The notes: generated by a model not told the origin, from the letters alone. Counted from the stretch's first letter, positions 1 to 12,291 are shown. The stretch is 64,000 nucleotides of DNA from Erythrophleum ivorense (GCA_026724425.1 JAIUCV010000003.1:61805088-61869087); one strand, 5' to 3'. Numbers and translations: made by a program.

Positions 1-684
1 ATGATCATCCTCAGAGAGTAAAGTTTGAACCAGCTGATCAACAGCAAGATTCGCAGCTAAATTGAGAATGGCTTTTGGTATTACGATTTTATCAGCAAAC
101 ATGGAACTCCCACCTACTTCCGTGTCCTTCAACATTTTCATTGGTAAGAGTCCTTTGAAACATTGAAGGGGCTTCTCGTTTAGTAGACGATGCACGTCTT
201 CAAGCAAGCATTTCCTATTTGAAGCTTCCTGAGTCCAAACCTTAAGTTTGCTATCATGCACTGTTCTCACAGGGTAATTCAACAAGAGCCTGATAAAATC
301 TCTTATCCTGCTCAAACGCAAAAGCAACTTCTTTCCCTGTTTATCTCCAAACTTCGATCCAGCCAGTTCATTACCATACGGCTTCACAGTTTTGGTTTTG
401 GGAAAATCAAGTGGCTCTGTTTTCCTAAATGACTGCGCTTCTTCTATTAGTGGAACATCAAGTGGCTTTGTTGTCTGACATGACTGTGCTTCTTCTATTG
501 GCGGAAAATCAAATGGCCCTGTTTTGCCATAGGGCTCTACTTTTTCTCCTTTGGGAAAGTCATATGTCTCTGTTTTGGCAAATGGCTCCCCTGTTTGCGT
601 TGTAGCTAAAACAAGTGAATTCCACACGGGGAGAACGTGTGCCTTGCTGTCACTGAAATTCATTTGCTCATCTCTACGCTCCAT
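1..684 (-). CDS. NLR copy A, N-terminal part, cut by the window edge
   Basis: The frame is open from an ATG at 684 down to base 1 (228 codons) and leaves the window without a stop. The product matches the N terminus of copies B and C: a start of the type MERRDEQMNF, then four 17-residue repeats around LDFPK...EPYGKT (residues 41-108), then the conserved blocks RIRDFIRLLLNYPVRTVHDS, GGSSMFADK and LNLAANLAVDQLVQTLLSED. The start is chosen because the same ATG context and the same splice acceptor about 33 bases upstream occur in copies B and C. It is the third array member on this strand. The NB-ARC, LRR and any WRKY exons lie outside the window. The family is inferred to be an intracellular immune receptor; nothing here shows whether this copy is intact. 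Confidence 0.85.
   Translation of the reverse strand, partial: MERRDEQMNFSDSKAHVLPVWNSLVLATTQTGEPFAKTETYDFPKGEKVEPYGKTGPFDFPPIEEAQSCQTTKPLDVPLIEEAQSFRKTEPLDFPKTKTVKPYGNELAGSKFGDKQGKKLLLRLSRIRDFIRLLLNYPVRTVHDSKLKVWTQEASNRKCLLEDVHRLLNEKPLQCFKGLLPMKMLKDTEVGGSSMFADKIVIPKAILNLAANLAVDQLVQTLLSEDDH
361..564 (-). repeat. four 17-residue (51-bp) coding repeats, copy A
   Basis: Residues 41-108 are four tandem units of 17 residues, starting YDFPK, FDFPP, LDVPL and LDFPK and mostly ending in KT plus two residues. Copies B and C have three units at the same place, so the copy number differs between paralogues. Confidence 0.85.
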
Positions 685-2060
685 AGGAACTCCAGATATA
701 AAATAATGCCGTTTTCCTACATATATATGAAAAGGGCAAAGAAATGTTGAACAAAAAAAAATAAAAAATAAGTAATTTGAAGATAAATAATGAAGAACAA
801 AACTTGATCTTGGGTTAATTGAATCTGTTGTCAATAGGATATTTTACTTAAACAACACCCCTAGCACAACATTCTCATGAAATTATTGTGCAGTGAATTT
901 AATCTAAAGAAAAGTTAAATAAAATAAAGTAAAAGATAAAAGAAATTACGGATTAAGCAGCAGATCTCACAATTGTCTAGTCTATTTTACACATTTAAAA
1001 ATTATTTAAATAAGTTGAGTAATAATATTTTGCGAACAATACTATAAATTATTAATAATATTTTAATTACGCATAAAGTTTTATACTTATTTATGATTTT
1101 TAGTAAAATCATCTATAAATACTACATATGATACTTTATTAAGAATCAAATTTATTTTGACCTATTGCAAACTTTACAAGCCAATATCAAATTTAATTTT
1201 AAGCTCAACTCTTTCAATCAAACAAGCTTGATATATTAATTAAATTTCTTTGTTTAATAAATGAGCCAAGGTTAATTTGAGGTTTTAATGAACCAATCAA
1301 TCAGTTTGAGTTTTTGGTGACCAACTTGACTTATTTACACTCCTAATTTTACTTAAGAAGTTTTCAATTACATTTGATTAAAAACAAGATTTAGCTAAAA
1401 TTCATATTTTTGTCAAATTCTCTAATAAAAATGTTACACGAAACAATGTCTTACAACTTAATACCACACAATTAACATTAAAAAATTGTCTCTATATATA
1501 CTATACTTTTATCAAGGAACTTGCTAACGAATATCAATAATTGATTTTTTTGGTCTTTAATTAAAGCCATTTGTTATTTCTCAATTTTTTTATATTAGAA
1601 TAAAATGAGTAATAATGCTTGTAATCTTAATGGTTCATAAATTACAATATGTTTATGGTAAAACATAAAATCACAAGTTAATTATGGGAGAAAAATTAAA
1701 AACAAACTAAAAATTTCATTGGGGGAAATGATAAATAATTACTGGCAGTGATCACATGAAAGAATTTGAAAAATAAGATTTTTAAAATCTGTTTTAAATA
1801 AAATAGCTTTGACCATAAGTTTTTGGGATCTTTGACAAACAATTAGTTTATATAATCAAGATGCATCAAATGGTACTTTAAAATCATATATAGACAAGGA
1901 AGAGATTTTCAAAGGAAAGAGAAATAAAAGAGATATAGATCAGGATGGAGTCATAATACATACCAAGCAACTCCGGTGTTGTCTCCCTTAGCTCAAAACC
2001 TCCGTATGTGTAATGGACACTGCATTGCCTCTTTCATTTCCCTTTTCTTATCTTTGGCAG
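685..2060 (-). other. 5' UTR exons and intron of copy A
   Basis: A splice acceptor (TATATATGTAG) ends at 717, leaving 685-716 as untranslated leader. A donor (GTATGTATTA) begins at 1963, so 1964 to about 2060 is the first exon and 717-1963 the intron (1247 bp). The same donor and acceptor contexts occur in copy B (8442-9678) and, less similar, in copy C (22760-23374). A W-box core TTGACC lies at 1809-1814 inside the intron. The transcription start is not determined. Confidence 0.6.
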
Positions 2061-3700
2061 CGAGTTTACTTTGACTTTGCACCTACCATTCTGTTTGCCT
2101 TGAATAGTAAATACCAAATAGTCAGCCCATTAATTTCACAAACAGATTCCCTCATCTATTATAAAAGACTTTAAATTTTAAATGCTTAACTTGTTAAAAA
2201 TTTATCTTCCTAATTAAAATTTTTAGAATAAAATTTTTTTCTCAAAGTTAAAATTTTATCCTTAATTAAAAATTTTGTCTATTAAATTTTTTTTCATAAC
2301 TAACATTTTTATTTTCATAATTAAAAAATTTTTCCCTCAACGGAGAACAGGAGACACAAGGCAAGGTCTTTGTTATAGCCTTACCTCACTAATGCCACCC
2401 AAACAAGATTGTACGCCCAAAATTGCTAAATAGATCGAACAACTCAAAAATGTAACAAATAATCGTCCAGTTCACACGTAAAAATGAGAAAACATGTTTC
2501 ACTTAATTTGTGGTGTCTTTTACTTTGAAAAAGAAATAACGAAAAAGTATCTTATGGAACTAATTCAGGCAGTTGGATTAATGAAACGTTGGTAAAAGAC
2601 CCCAAGTTTAATTTTATTTTTTGCATTAAATTTTTTTAGGTTGTTTTGGTATATCTTTTTAATTTAGTATGTAAATATTTAAAAAAAAAAGATAAACATA
2701 TATGTGTACACACATATATTTGATATATTTAAAATATTTAATATAAATTGTATATCTTGGTAATTTATTATTTTACATCACTTAAAAATAATTAAAAAAA
2801 ATTATATTCTTAATCTTCAATTTTGTAAAATTTATAAAAATGTTAATCATATTTCTTAATAGCTTTTAATTATTGTATTAAGCAACCAAAAATATTAAAT
2901 ATTGTAATATATGTTATAATTTAAATTAAGCCTCCTAAATGAACAGTCTGATTCCTTTGGATCAGCCTACCTTCACTCTCAACAAAAAGTTTGTATTTTA
3001 ACACTTATAACAATGTTACCCCCCTCTTTTTTTTTTAGATGAAATACCATGAGTATCCTTCTCTCATATTTGGATAAAAGACTAATTTCTTCTGCAGGTT
3101 GAGAGGGCAACAAATAAAGCTCTTTTCAAATTAACGGCTTCAGGAATTGAAGCATTATCATTTCTTAAGATTTAAGTCATTACCACTACGACCGATCAAT
3201 GTTGGATACGTTAGGCCCTTTTTCATTTTAAAAAAAAAATCACAAATCTGCTAGGTAGTTAGTTTCCTAATTTCCCTTGCCTCTCTTCCACATCGTGTGC
3301 TACAAATCCAAAAATTATTTTAATCACATAAAATACTATTTTCCCCTGTCCATAATTTTTTCATCGCATAAATCAATAAAATTGCACCAAATTCATGAGC
3401 GAGAATATGATAGATTGTACCTACCATATTATATACCACCTGTGTATTCATTCCATTTTCGGCCTTTGAAAATGCTGTCACTCAAAGGCTGTGATCCCTC
3501 ATCCACTGAGATTTGGATCATCCTGACCAACCTATGATCATGTTTCTTAACAATGTAAAAGAATTAGGGTAATATAAATTTAAATTTAAATTAAGCATAT
3601 CAATGAAAGTACGTAGATGAGGTTATGGAGCCTTAGTACTAATAACAATAATAATTTACAAATGAAGTCAAGTATTGATACATTTCCTAAACTGAATCAT
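2061..3700. repeat. duplicated 5' flank of the array (unit A)
   Basis: This AT-rich non-coding stretch is homologous to 9760-12286 and 15316-17640. Shared landmarks are CAAGGCAAGGTCTTTG-type sequence, TTTCACTTAATTTGTGGTGTC, GATTCCTTTGGATCAGCCTA and CACTGAGATTTGGATCATCC. It is the upstream region of each array unit running into the 3' part of the next. I see no gene; the short frame at 3277-3537 is not conserved in the other copies. Confidence 0.75.
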
Positions 3701-4060
3701 TTTTAAAGGAAGTGTTTCACCGACTCTGCAGTCTACGCAAAAAGTTGTTTCTGCTTTGTTATGATAAATTGTGTTTTTAACTACAAATTCATTAGAATCT
3801 AAAGCATGCTTGAAATAATTCAAATTTTGTTATTACTCAACCACTCACAAGCGAGAAGGAAGTGAAGATTTTAATCTACAGGATAAAGCTCAAGTTCTGT
3901 TTCAAGAAGATGAAGCTACAATTATCCAACTAGAGCTACTATCTAAAAAAACAAAATTTACAGAACAAGAATATACCAAATAAAGATTCAAAATTCAGAG
4001 TCTTTAAAGCTAAGCAAGGAAGTGTCTGAAGGAGAAGTCTAAATTGATGTCGGTCCTTAG
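3701..4060. other. 3' flank of copy B, duplicated, no gene seen
   Basis: Matches 14580-14940 and 17790-18240. It holds one copy of the 48-bp unit that is tandemly tripled in the copy C flank (18067-18210). No coding potential is visible. Confidence 0.6.
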
Positions 4061-4064
4061 CTAG

Positions 4065-4370
4065 TTTCTGCAACTGTGATGGCCATAATAGGTGGTGGTC
4101 TTGGACAGGGGCATGCCCCTCATGAATTCTCTGCAGTTGTTTGGTTGCTTTACAACCCTGATCATGTCTATGAGTGCATCTGAAATGGTTTCTGGGTACA
4201 GAACACGTACAGCATAAGCCAAAGATGCACGGATAATTATTGATATTATTATGATTTGTGGAAAATTAAAATCGGTGGTACTTAGGATATTTGGCTCCAA
4301 GAAAGAGTTTCCGGCTATATTTTATCCAACTTTTTCCATCCTTCAGAGGCCCCTCTGTCATGATCATTGA
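4065..4370 (-). pseudogene. group III-like WRKY remnant downstream of copy B
   Basis: Read on the minus strand there are two pieces. The first ends near 4282 and reads DGKSWIKYSRKLFLGAKYPK, a decayed WRKYGQK core. The second starts at 4191 and reads NHFRCTHRHDQGCKATKQLQ, the first zinc-ligand half of a group III WRKY (C-X7-C). Between them is a 90-base stretch (4192-4281) with GTACC at one end and CAG at the other, at the intron position usual for WRKY domains. The last ligands (YYGHHSC) are in another frame, separated by one extra base in GAGGGGCATG. The same extra base is present in copies C and D. The module follows the stop codon of the copy B frame, so it is probably untranslated. Confidence 0.75.
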
Positions 4371-4400
4371 TGTTGTTTTTGTGTGATACAAGAGTACATA

Positions 4401-4810
4401 TCAGAAAATACACAAATCCGTGTCGGGGCTCTGGTACTCGGTGGCAGGAGAGAGTGACGAGGAGGAGGATGCCGCGATGGCAGCGGGATTGCCGGGCGGG
4501 TCAGATACTTGGGTCTGGGGGACATGAGTCGTGGATGACATTTTCTGGTTAGTACCAGCGAGCGAGTTCCGATGGGTGTACATCAGAATGGGCTCTGAAG
4601 ATGGTGCATTTATAGTAGTTCCTGCAATAAACATCACATGTATTATTCACAACCACTATATATATTTGCATAGGAACCAAGAAAATCAAGTTTTCCCGAG
4701 AAACAAACGGGAAGCAACAAGGAAACTGGGTATGCACACCTTGGATATGGAGAGCCTTTAATGGGCTTTCTGTGGATACATGGCACTTCGTTCTCTTCTT
4801 TTGGACCTTC
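4401..4810 (-). pseudogene. collapsed group IIe WRKY exons of copy B
   Basis: Exon 3 (4810-4740, 71 bases) begins KVQKKRTKCHVS like copy C, then jumps to the sequence behind WRKYGQK. Exon 4 (4621-4401, 221 bases) keeps one Cys region out of frame, then returns to the tail THRNSLAGTNQK and the same final DLCIF as copy C. Splice sites (TTATAG/GAAGG, CAAG/GTGTGC, TTGCAG/GAAC) are all kept. The domain cannot fold as a WRKY zinc finger. Confidence 0.8.
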
Positions 4811-7800
4811 CTATAAATTAGAATAGGAAAATGTTCCATTTATATTAATTAACTAAAAGATATTGTATGAAATTTAAGTAGTTATTAGATTTCAATTGTG
4901 ATAAATAAAATTGTAATGATGACTGGAAAATTTTTGTACACTGTTTTCCATCCGGATATTTGAATTTGTGTGTTCGGAAAATTCTTAAGATAACTGCTTT
5001 GGGGAAGTTGTAATGCCGGTAATTCTGTCGGCATTCTGATGGTATTGTTCTTTATGTCCTCGAAGACCTTGTCACTAGAAGCCTGTAATGGCTCACCCAC
5101 CATCCCACCTGTTGTGATGGTATTTAGCAATGCAAGGGAATTAAGGTAATCTTTATGTTGTTAATATAAATTCAGCATATTTAAGGAAGCAAAAGAGGTT
5201 ATGGCACATAGTAGCAATAACAATCTCTAAAATTAAAATAAAAAATTGATGAATTTACCCGGATTGTTGTCAATATCATCTTCCATCTCTAATTCACTCA
5301 TAATGTCAACCAATCTATCAATTGAGGAAAAGATGCAATCAAACTTAGATGGCCGACCCACTTTTCCCCATTCTACTTCGCTCCATTTTAGTGCCTCCCA
5401 CCACTTGGTTTCTCCTTTGATGACCTTCAAATGTTGGCTTGATAGTTCCATCTTAGAAAGGTTCTGGAGTTTCGGGCAATCATAAATTCCTATATTTTCT
5501 AAACTTGGAGCTATGTGAAATCCATTGGAAATGCTTATCAATTCTGGAAGGTGGAGAAGTGACATTGTTCTTAATTTAGGGAGAAAAGTGCCTGCTTTGA
5601 GTTTGGATGATCCACAAGTTATTAGAGCACTTATTTTGGGACAATCTTTGACTATTAGCACCTTTAAAAGTGAAAGATTGTCCAGAAAATCCAAAGTGAA
5701 AATAGTTGTTAACTTAGGGCAATTGTGCAATGCTAAGGACTTCAACATACCAAAACAACAACTTGAATGAACTTGTCCTTCCCAGATGCTTCTTAGATTC
5801 TTCATGTAGGATACACTCAACAACAACAAATGTGGAAAAATATCTTTACTACTTGAGTATCTTCCATCAACAATTGTTTGCATCTCTTTACATTCAGCCA
5901 ATATGCACACTTGTAATTGCTTTATATTCTCCATGCCAAATTCAGAGAGATCCTTGATGGTCATATGTCGATCCAAGAATAAAGCCTTGCTATGTATAAT
6001 AGCATTTTCCATTTCATAAGGGACATCAACACCTTTTGCAAATTTTAAGCTACGGTCATTTTGTTTAAATTTTTCTTCAATTACAAGTGGTGTACCTGAT
6101 ATGATCCGTGACATATACCTACCAACAACAAATCTAAAATCAAGCTCAAAAATGCGAGATGGTATGAGTTTACAAAGTTTTGGATCTGGAATGTACAAAC
6201 TAACAACTTGCAAGCATTCCAATACCAAGATTTCTGGTAGAATGACTTGTATATTCGTCTGCCATCGCTCATCATCAGGGTGCACATCAATGCTTAAATG
6301 TGTTAAGCTCTTAAGTTTTGAAATCACCCCAAAAGGAACAATTGTTGAGCTAGTATATTGTATGCTTTTCTTGCCACGATATTCATAGAAGCAAAGAGTC
6401 AAGCTTTGGAGATTGGTCAATTCTTGAATCTCTGTTGGCATATGTATAATTTGAGTCTTGTCAAGATCAAGCTTCTCCAATTTCTTCAATTTTCCAACCT
6501 CGGAGGGTAGCTTCATGAAGCGTTCACAACCTTTCATATGGAGTTCTCTAAGTTGTTCCAACTCAAAAAAAGTATTTGGTAATTCTCTTACGCTAGTGTA
6601 AGATAAGTCCAAGATGCAAAGTAGAGGCATTTTCAAGAAAAAGATAGGAGGGATTTTTGTCAAGTCAGCGTTGCTGTGTAATAGTAACACTTTAAGTTCC
6701 ATACAATTTGGAGACAAAGGTAGATCAGACAATTTATTGTCTGCCAAATCAATATGTACAGCACTATGCCATAATTTACTATTTGGTGGCTCTATCAATC
6801 CTAACCCAGCTTTTTTCATAAACAATGGATTTTGAGTGTTTAATGATTGCAAAATAGCATAAATGTCTTTTGGCATTTGGATATACCTGGACTTGGTGTC
6901 TTCAAATTGCAATAGGACAAAATGGTCCAAAAGCTTTCTCAAGTTGTGCTCTGCTTCTCCGACAAACACTAATTGAGAAGAAATCCAGTCATTGATCAAC
7001 TCATGTTCAAGCTTCCCTTCTTTGATTTTAGGAATGGATAAACAACATGTAACACAATGCTTTTGTGTCATTTCTAGATCATGCCAGATGAAGTTCATGA
7101 ATGCATTAACCATGACTTTGCTTTGATCATGAAACATACTACTGTCATAAGAAGCATGAAGCCAACGCAATTTGTAGAGAGCAAGTTCCCAGAGTTGAAC
7201 AACTTTCGCATTCTTCAATGACCTTGCCACAATGATAATGGCAAGGAGATGGTTACTGCACTCTTCAACTATACGTACTGCAAGTGTCTGGATGGCATTA
7301 AATGAACGTACAAACTCAAACTCATTGCCTATAGTCTGACAGAAGACATTCCATGGCAACAAATGATCCTTTGTCTCAATTTTTAGATCCATTGCCATTG
7401 TTAATTCATCATTAGCCTGCTTTGAAGACTCAGTGGTAATCAACACCACAACTCCCGCAAGTTCTTCTTTAGGAAAACCCACTTTTCGTGGATCTAAAGG
7501 CTTCCCGGCATCCCCATCCACCAAAAGCACCAAATATTTCTTTCTTGACATCTCTTTTTCAATTCTCGTTATAAGCCAATCGTCATTGCCTTCTACCTCA
7601 TCCCCTTCGATCATTCGAAGATGAAGTTGTTGAGCTATCTGTTGTCGAACATGGACCTCCACCTGGCTTTGATAAATTGAGGCATCAATCCACAAGACTC
7701 TGACAAAGTTTCCATTAAGATGAAGCATATTTTCCCTGTCTTTCAAGACTGCTTCTATTTTTTCTGTAACTAGTCTTTTTTCAGCTCCGTCTCTAGTGGA

Positions 7801-8409
7801 TAACAGGACATGATGAATGTTTCGTATGTGATCATCCTCGGAAATTAATGTTTGAACTAGCTGATCAACAGCAAGGTTCGCAGCTAAATTGAGAATGGCT
7901 TCTGGTGTCACATTTTTATCAGCAAACATGGAACTCCCTCCTGCTTCCACGTCATCTAATATTTGCATTGGTAAAAGTCCTTCCAAGCGTTTAAGGGGCT
8001 TCTCTTTTAGTAGACGATCCAAATCTTCGAGCAAGTGTTTCCCATCTGAAGCTTCACGAGTCCAGGCCTTGAGTTTGCTATCATGTACTGTTCTCACAGG
8101 ATAATTCAACCAGAGCCTAATAAAATCTCTTATTCTGCCCAAACGCAACAGTAACTTCTTTCTCTCTTCATACTTCGATCCAAACAGTGGTTGACCATAA
8201 AACATCACCGTTTTGGTTTTGGGAAAATCAAGTGGCTTTGTTTTCCCAACTAGCTCCGCCTTTTCCATTCGGGGACGATCAAGTGGCTCTGCTTTCCCAA
8301 ATGGCTCCACTGCCTGCATTGTAGGAAAATTGAGTGGCTGCATTTTGGGTTGAACATATGCTCCTGTGCCTGTATTACTGGAATCCATTTGCTCATCTGT
8401 ACACTCCAT
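4401..8409 (-). CDS. NLR copy B: N-terminal repeats, degenerate NB-ARC, LRR, collapsed WRKY tail
   Basis: Predicted exons are 8409-5259, 5108-4940, 4810-4740 and 4621-4401 (1203 codons plus stop, phases consistent). Unspliced, exon 1 reads on to a stop at 5233 (1058 residues). Order: 17-residue repeats (26-76), a region like a reduced coiled coil (about 80-190), NB-ARC-like part (about 195-520), LRRs (about 550-1000). NB-ARC motifs are altered: STRDGAEKRLV (204-214) where the P-loop belongs, LVLLVDGD (293-300) for kinase 2, ITTESS for RNBS-B, CSNHLLA for GLPL, QMPKD for MHD. ATP binding is therefore doubtful. Exons 3 and 4 match the WRKY exons of copy C but lack the WRKYGQK core and most zinc ligands, removed by deletions of 43 and 77 bases that cancel in frame. 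Likely an immune receptor of the sensor type; function is inferred from the family. The donor of exon 2 is weak and was chosen because exon length and phase agree in both copies. Confidence 0.8.
5109..5258 (-). other. intron 1 of copy B
   Basis: Donor CCGG/GTAAAT at 5258 and acceptor CACAACAG ending at 5109. The same 150-base intron (151 in copy C, 19424-19574) interrupts the gene in phase 1. It carries an in-frame stop near its start, so retention would give a protein ending after the LRRs without the WRKY tail. Confidence 0.65.
8182..8334 (-). repeat. three 17-residue coding repeats, copy B
   Basis: Residues 26-76: units starting LNFPT, LDRPR and LDFPK with the shared pattern L-D-F-P...E-P-F-G-K-x-E-P. 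Confidence 0.85.
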
Positions 8410-9760
8410 AGGAACTCCAAATATAAAATAATGCCCTTTTCCTACATATATATGAGAAAAACATAGAAACGTTGAACAAAAGAATTAAAAAATAAGTAAT
8501 TTGAAGATAAATAATGAAGAACAAAGCTTAATCTTGGGTTAATTGAATCCGTTGTCAACAAGATATTTTATCTCTATCAACACCCTCCCCCAACAACATT
8601 CTCAAGCAATTATTGTGTAGTGAATTTAATCTAAAGAAAATTTAAAAATAACATAAAATAAAATATAAAAGAAATTACGGGTTGAGCAACATCTCATAAT
8701 TGTCTTGTCTATTTCACACGTTTAAGAATTATTTAAATGAGCTGAGTAATACTATTTTGAGAATAACACTATACATATATTAATAATATTTTAATTGTGT
8801 ATACATTTTTATATTTGTTTATGATTTTTAGTAAAATCACGTATAAATATTACATATACTACTTTATTAAGAATCAAATTTATTTTTAATTATTGCAAGC
8901 TTAACAAGCCAATATCAAATTTAATTTTAAGCTCAACTCTTTCGAACAAACAAGCTTAATATATTAATTAAATTTGTTATTTAATAAAAGAGCCAAGGTT
9001 AATTTGAGCTTTTAATGAACCAATCGATCAATTTGACTTTTTGGTGACCAATTTGACTTATTTATACTCCTAATTTTACCTAAAAAGTTTTCTATTACAT
9101 TTAATTAAAAACAATGTTTAGCTAAAATTCATATTTTTGTCAAATTCTCTAATAAAAATGTCACACATAAACAATTTTTACAACTTAATACCACACAATT
9201 AACATTAAAAATTGGTCTTCATATATACTACACTATACTATACTTCTATCAAAGAACTTGCTAAATGAGTATCAACACTTGATTTTTTTTGTTCTTTAAC
9301 TAAACCATTTGTTATTTCTCATCTTTTTATAATAGAATAAAATAAGCAATAATGCTCGTAATCTTAATTGTTCAAAAAATACAATATGTTTAGTGTAAAA
9401 CATAAAATCACAGCTTAATTATGGGAGAAAAATTTTAAAAAAAATTGGGGGAAAAGTTGAATAATTACTGGTAGTGATCACGTAAGAGACTTTGAAAACA
9501 AGATTTTTAAAATCTCTTGCAGTTAAAATAGTTTTGACCATAAGTATTGGGATCTTTGACTAACAATTAATTTATCTAATTAAGATGCATCAAATGGTAC
9601 TTTAAAATACAAAGAAGAGATTTTCAAAGGGAAGAGAAATAAAAGAGACATAGATCAGGATGGAATCGTAATACATACCAAGTGAGCCCGGTGTTGTCTC
9701 ACTTAGCTCAAAACCTCCGTTGGCTGTGCGTAATGATGTTCAGGGGGACAATGCCTTGCC
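8410..9760 (-). other. 5' UTR exons and intron of copy B
   Basis: The leader exon 8410-8441 follows an acceptor in TATATATGTAG. The donor GTATGTAT starts at 9678, giving a 1237-base intron. Two W-box cores, TTGACC at 9534-9539 and TTGACT at 9556-9561, lie in the intron close to the first exon. The first exon runs from 9679 to an undetermined start. Confidence 0.6.
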
Positions 9761-10932
9761 TCTTTCATATCCGTCTTCTTGCCCTTTGGCAGCCAGTTTA
9801 CTTTGACTTCCTACCAACCATTCTTTTTACCTTGAACAGTAAATACCAAATAGTCTGCCCATTAATTTGACAAACAGATTCTCTCATTTTCATGCGCCAA
9901 TTGAACGGTAATTTGTAGTAATTTTGAGCCGTTCGATTCATTTAGCAATTTTAGATTATTCGATCATGTTTGAGTGACATTTGATTATTATAAAGGATTT
10001 TAAATTTTAAAAGCCTAACTGACCAAAAAGTTTGCTTTTACAATTAAAATTTTTAAAATACAATTTTTATTTTTAGTTAAAATTTTTCATATATTAAACT
10101 TTTTCTTTATAACTAAAATTTTTATTTTCATAATTAAAATTTTTTATCTCTCTAAACAATTAAATAAATAAAAGAGAAACTAGTCTATGTCTTCGTTAGC
10201 CTTTTCTTTACTAAAATGCCACTCAAACTGGATTGAATCGCCAAAATTGCTAGATAGATCAAACTGGTCAAAGTTGTTGCAAATAACCTTCGAGTTGGCT
10301 CGTAAAAATGAGAAGACATGTTTCACTTAATTTGTGGTGTCTTTTACTTTGAAAAAGAAATATCTAAAAAGTAACTTATGAAACTAATTCTGGTAGGATT
10401 AATGAAATGTTGGTAAAAGACCCCAAGTTTAATTTTTCTGATTGCATTAAATATTTTTTTAGAATGATTTAGTACATGTTTTTTATTTATTATGTAAATA
10501 TTTTTAAAAACAAAACATATGTACACACACATACATATATTTGACATATTTAAAACATTTAATATAAATTATATATCATGGTAATTTATTATTTTACGTC
10601 ACTTAAAAATAATACAAATTTTATATTCTTAATCTTCAATTTTGTAAAATTTATGAAAATGTTAATCATATTTCTTAATAGCTTTTAATTATTTTATTAA
10701 GCATTAAAATATTAAATATTACAATATAGGTTATAACTTAAATCACAACATCTAATCATAAAAATAAGCCTCCTGAATAAACTGTCTGATTCTTTTGGAT
10801 TAGTCTACCTTCACTCACTGCAAAAAATTTGTATTTGGCGCCAATTGCAACAACTGATTACTAGATGCTACATATTCAAAACAAGAAAATTTTGTGGCTT
10901 CCTTAAATCACTTATAACAATGTTAGCCCCTC

Positions 10933-10966
<34 letters not shown>

Positions 10967-12286
10967 AAATACCAAGGGTATTCCTCCTGCATATTTGGAT
11001 AAAAGACTAATCTTTTCGGGTCACGAGGGCAACGGGTAAAGCCTTTCCCAAATTGACGTCTCAAGGAATTGCACCATTATTTGTTTTTCGAGATTCAAAT
11101 ACTCACTACCACTACAACCACTCAATCTTAGATATGTTAGGTCCTTTTTTATTAAAAAAATCACAAATATGCTAGATAGTGAGTTTCCTAATTTCCCTTG
11201 CCTCTTTTCCACATTGCGTGCTACAAGTCCGAAGATTGCACAAAATGTTTTAACCACATGAAATACTAATTTCCCTTATCCCTAATTTTTTTCATCACAT
11301 AAAACAATAAAATTGCACAAAATTCTAATCTTGCATCCTAGGAGCAGCAAACCGAGCACTGTGTTTAAAATCACGGTGACAAATCGCGTTTGTGTAAAAA
11401 TAAGAATTTGTTGCTTCAGAAAAAACGTACTTTTGGAGGAAGCTATCGGATTTCTAAACATGCACTTAAATTAAAGACAACTCTATTTTATCATGCTTTT
11501 CGAATTCCAATAAAAGTGTTTCATTGCATCTCCCTTGCGTGCATGAAGATCTCAAAAAATAGTTTCATTAATGAATATTTGCTACAATGATTACCAAGAA
11601 TTTGTCACGCTCAAACCCTTTAGTTTCATCTTGAAATTTTGGTTTAAAGCAAGGGTATGAACTTAGTTGAACAAAACTTAATTTTCACTATAAATGCCAA
11701 AGCTTTATTGTGTAGGTCAATTTGCAATATTCACTAATTCTATGGTTGAACTTGAAACCCTGTTAGGCAATGGTAAATTTGATTGATAAGACAGAAAATA
11801 AATCAATCTTTTAGATAAGATTTTCAGACATATTTTTCAATGGGAGGCTGGCTAATTAAACTCAGATTTAAACATGTCAGCTTTGAGGATATAAAATGCC
11901 TAATATTTTAGTGGATAGGCGAATGTGAATATGCAAGAAATTTTAATTTCAATAATGGGGTGAGACTGGAATTCCACAATGTATCAAGGGATCTATGTCT
12001 CATTTCCTTTGTGATGTAATTTTGTAGCTGCTGTGGATTCTTCAATCCGAAAATGGAGAGATCATGTGGCCGTCCAAGAAAAATGCCTGGACAAATTGAT
12101 GCCACATATAATTGAAAAGATTTAATTACATAAAAGAATTTTATTTTTCTTATTAAAACTCATGAGTGAGAACATGATAGATTGTAGCTACCATATTATA
12201 TACCTCTTGTTTATTCATTCCAGTTTTGGCCTCTGTAAACGCTGTCACTCAAAGGCTGCGATCCCTCATCCACTGAGATTTGGATC
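9761..12286. repeat. duplicated 5' flank (unit B)
   Basis: Homologous to 2061-3530 and 15316-17640, with some additional sequence also shared with unit D (for example around 11600-12100 against 16920-17460). No gene is seen. It is interrupted on its right side by the element at 12292. Confidence 0.75.
10936..10965. repeat. (CT)n microsatellite
   Basis: Uninterrupted CT dinucleotide run of about 30 bases. In units A and D the same place holds C/T homopolymer runs instead (around 3020 and 16385). Confidence 0.9.
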
Positions 12287-12291
12287 ATCCT

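Noticed and set aside
3277..3537. 86-codon plus frame in the array flank
   Set aside because: The homologous flanks at about 11250 and 16700 do not keep it open.
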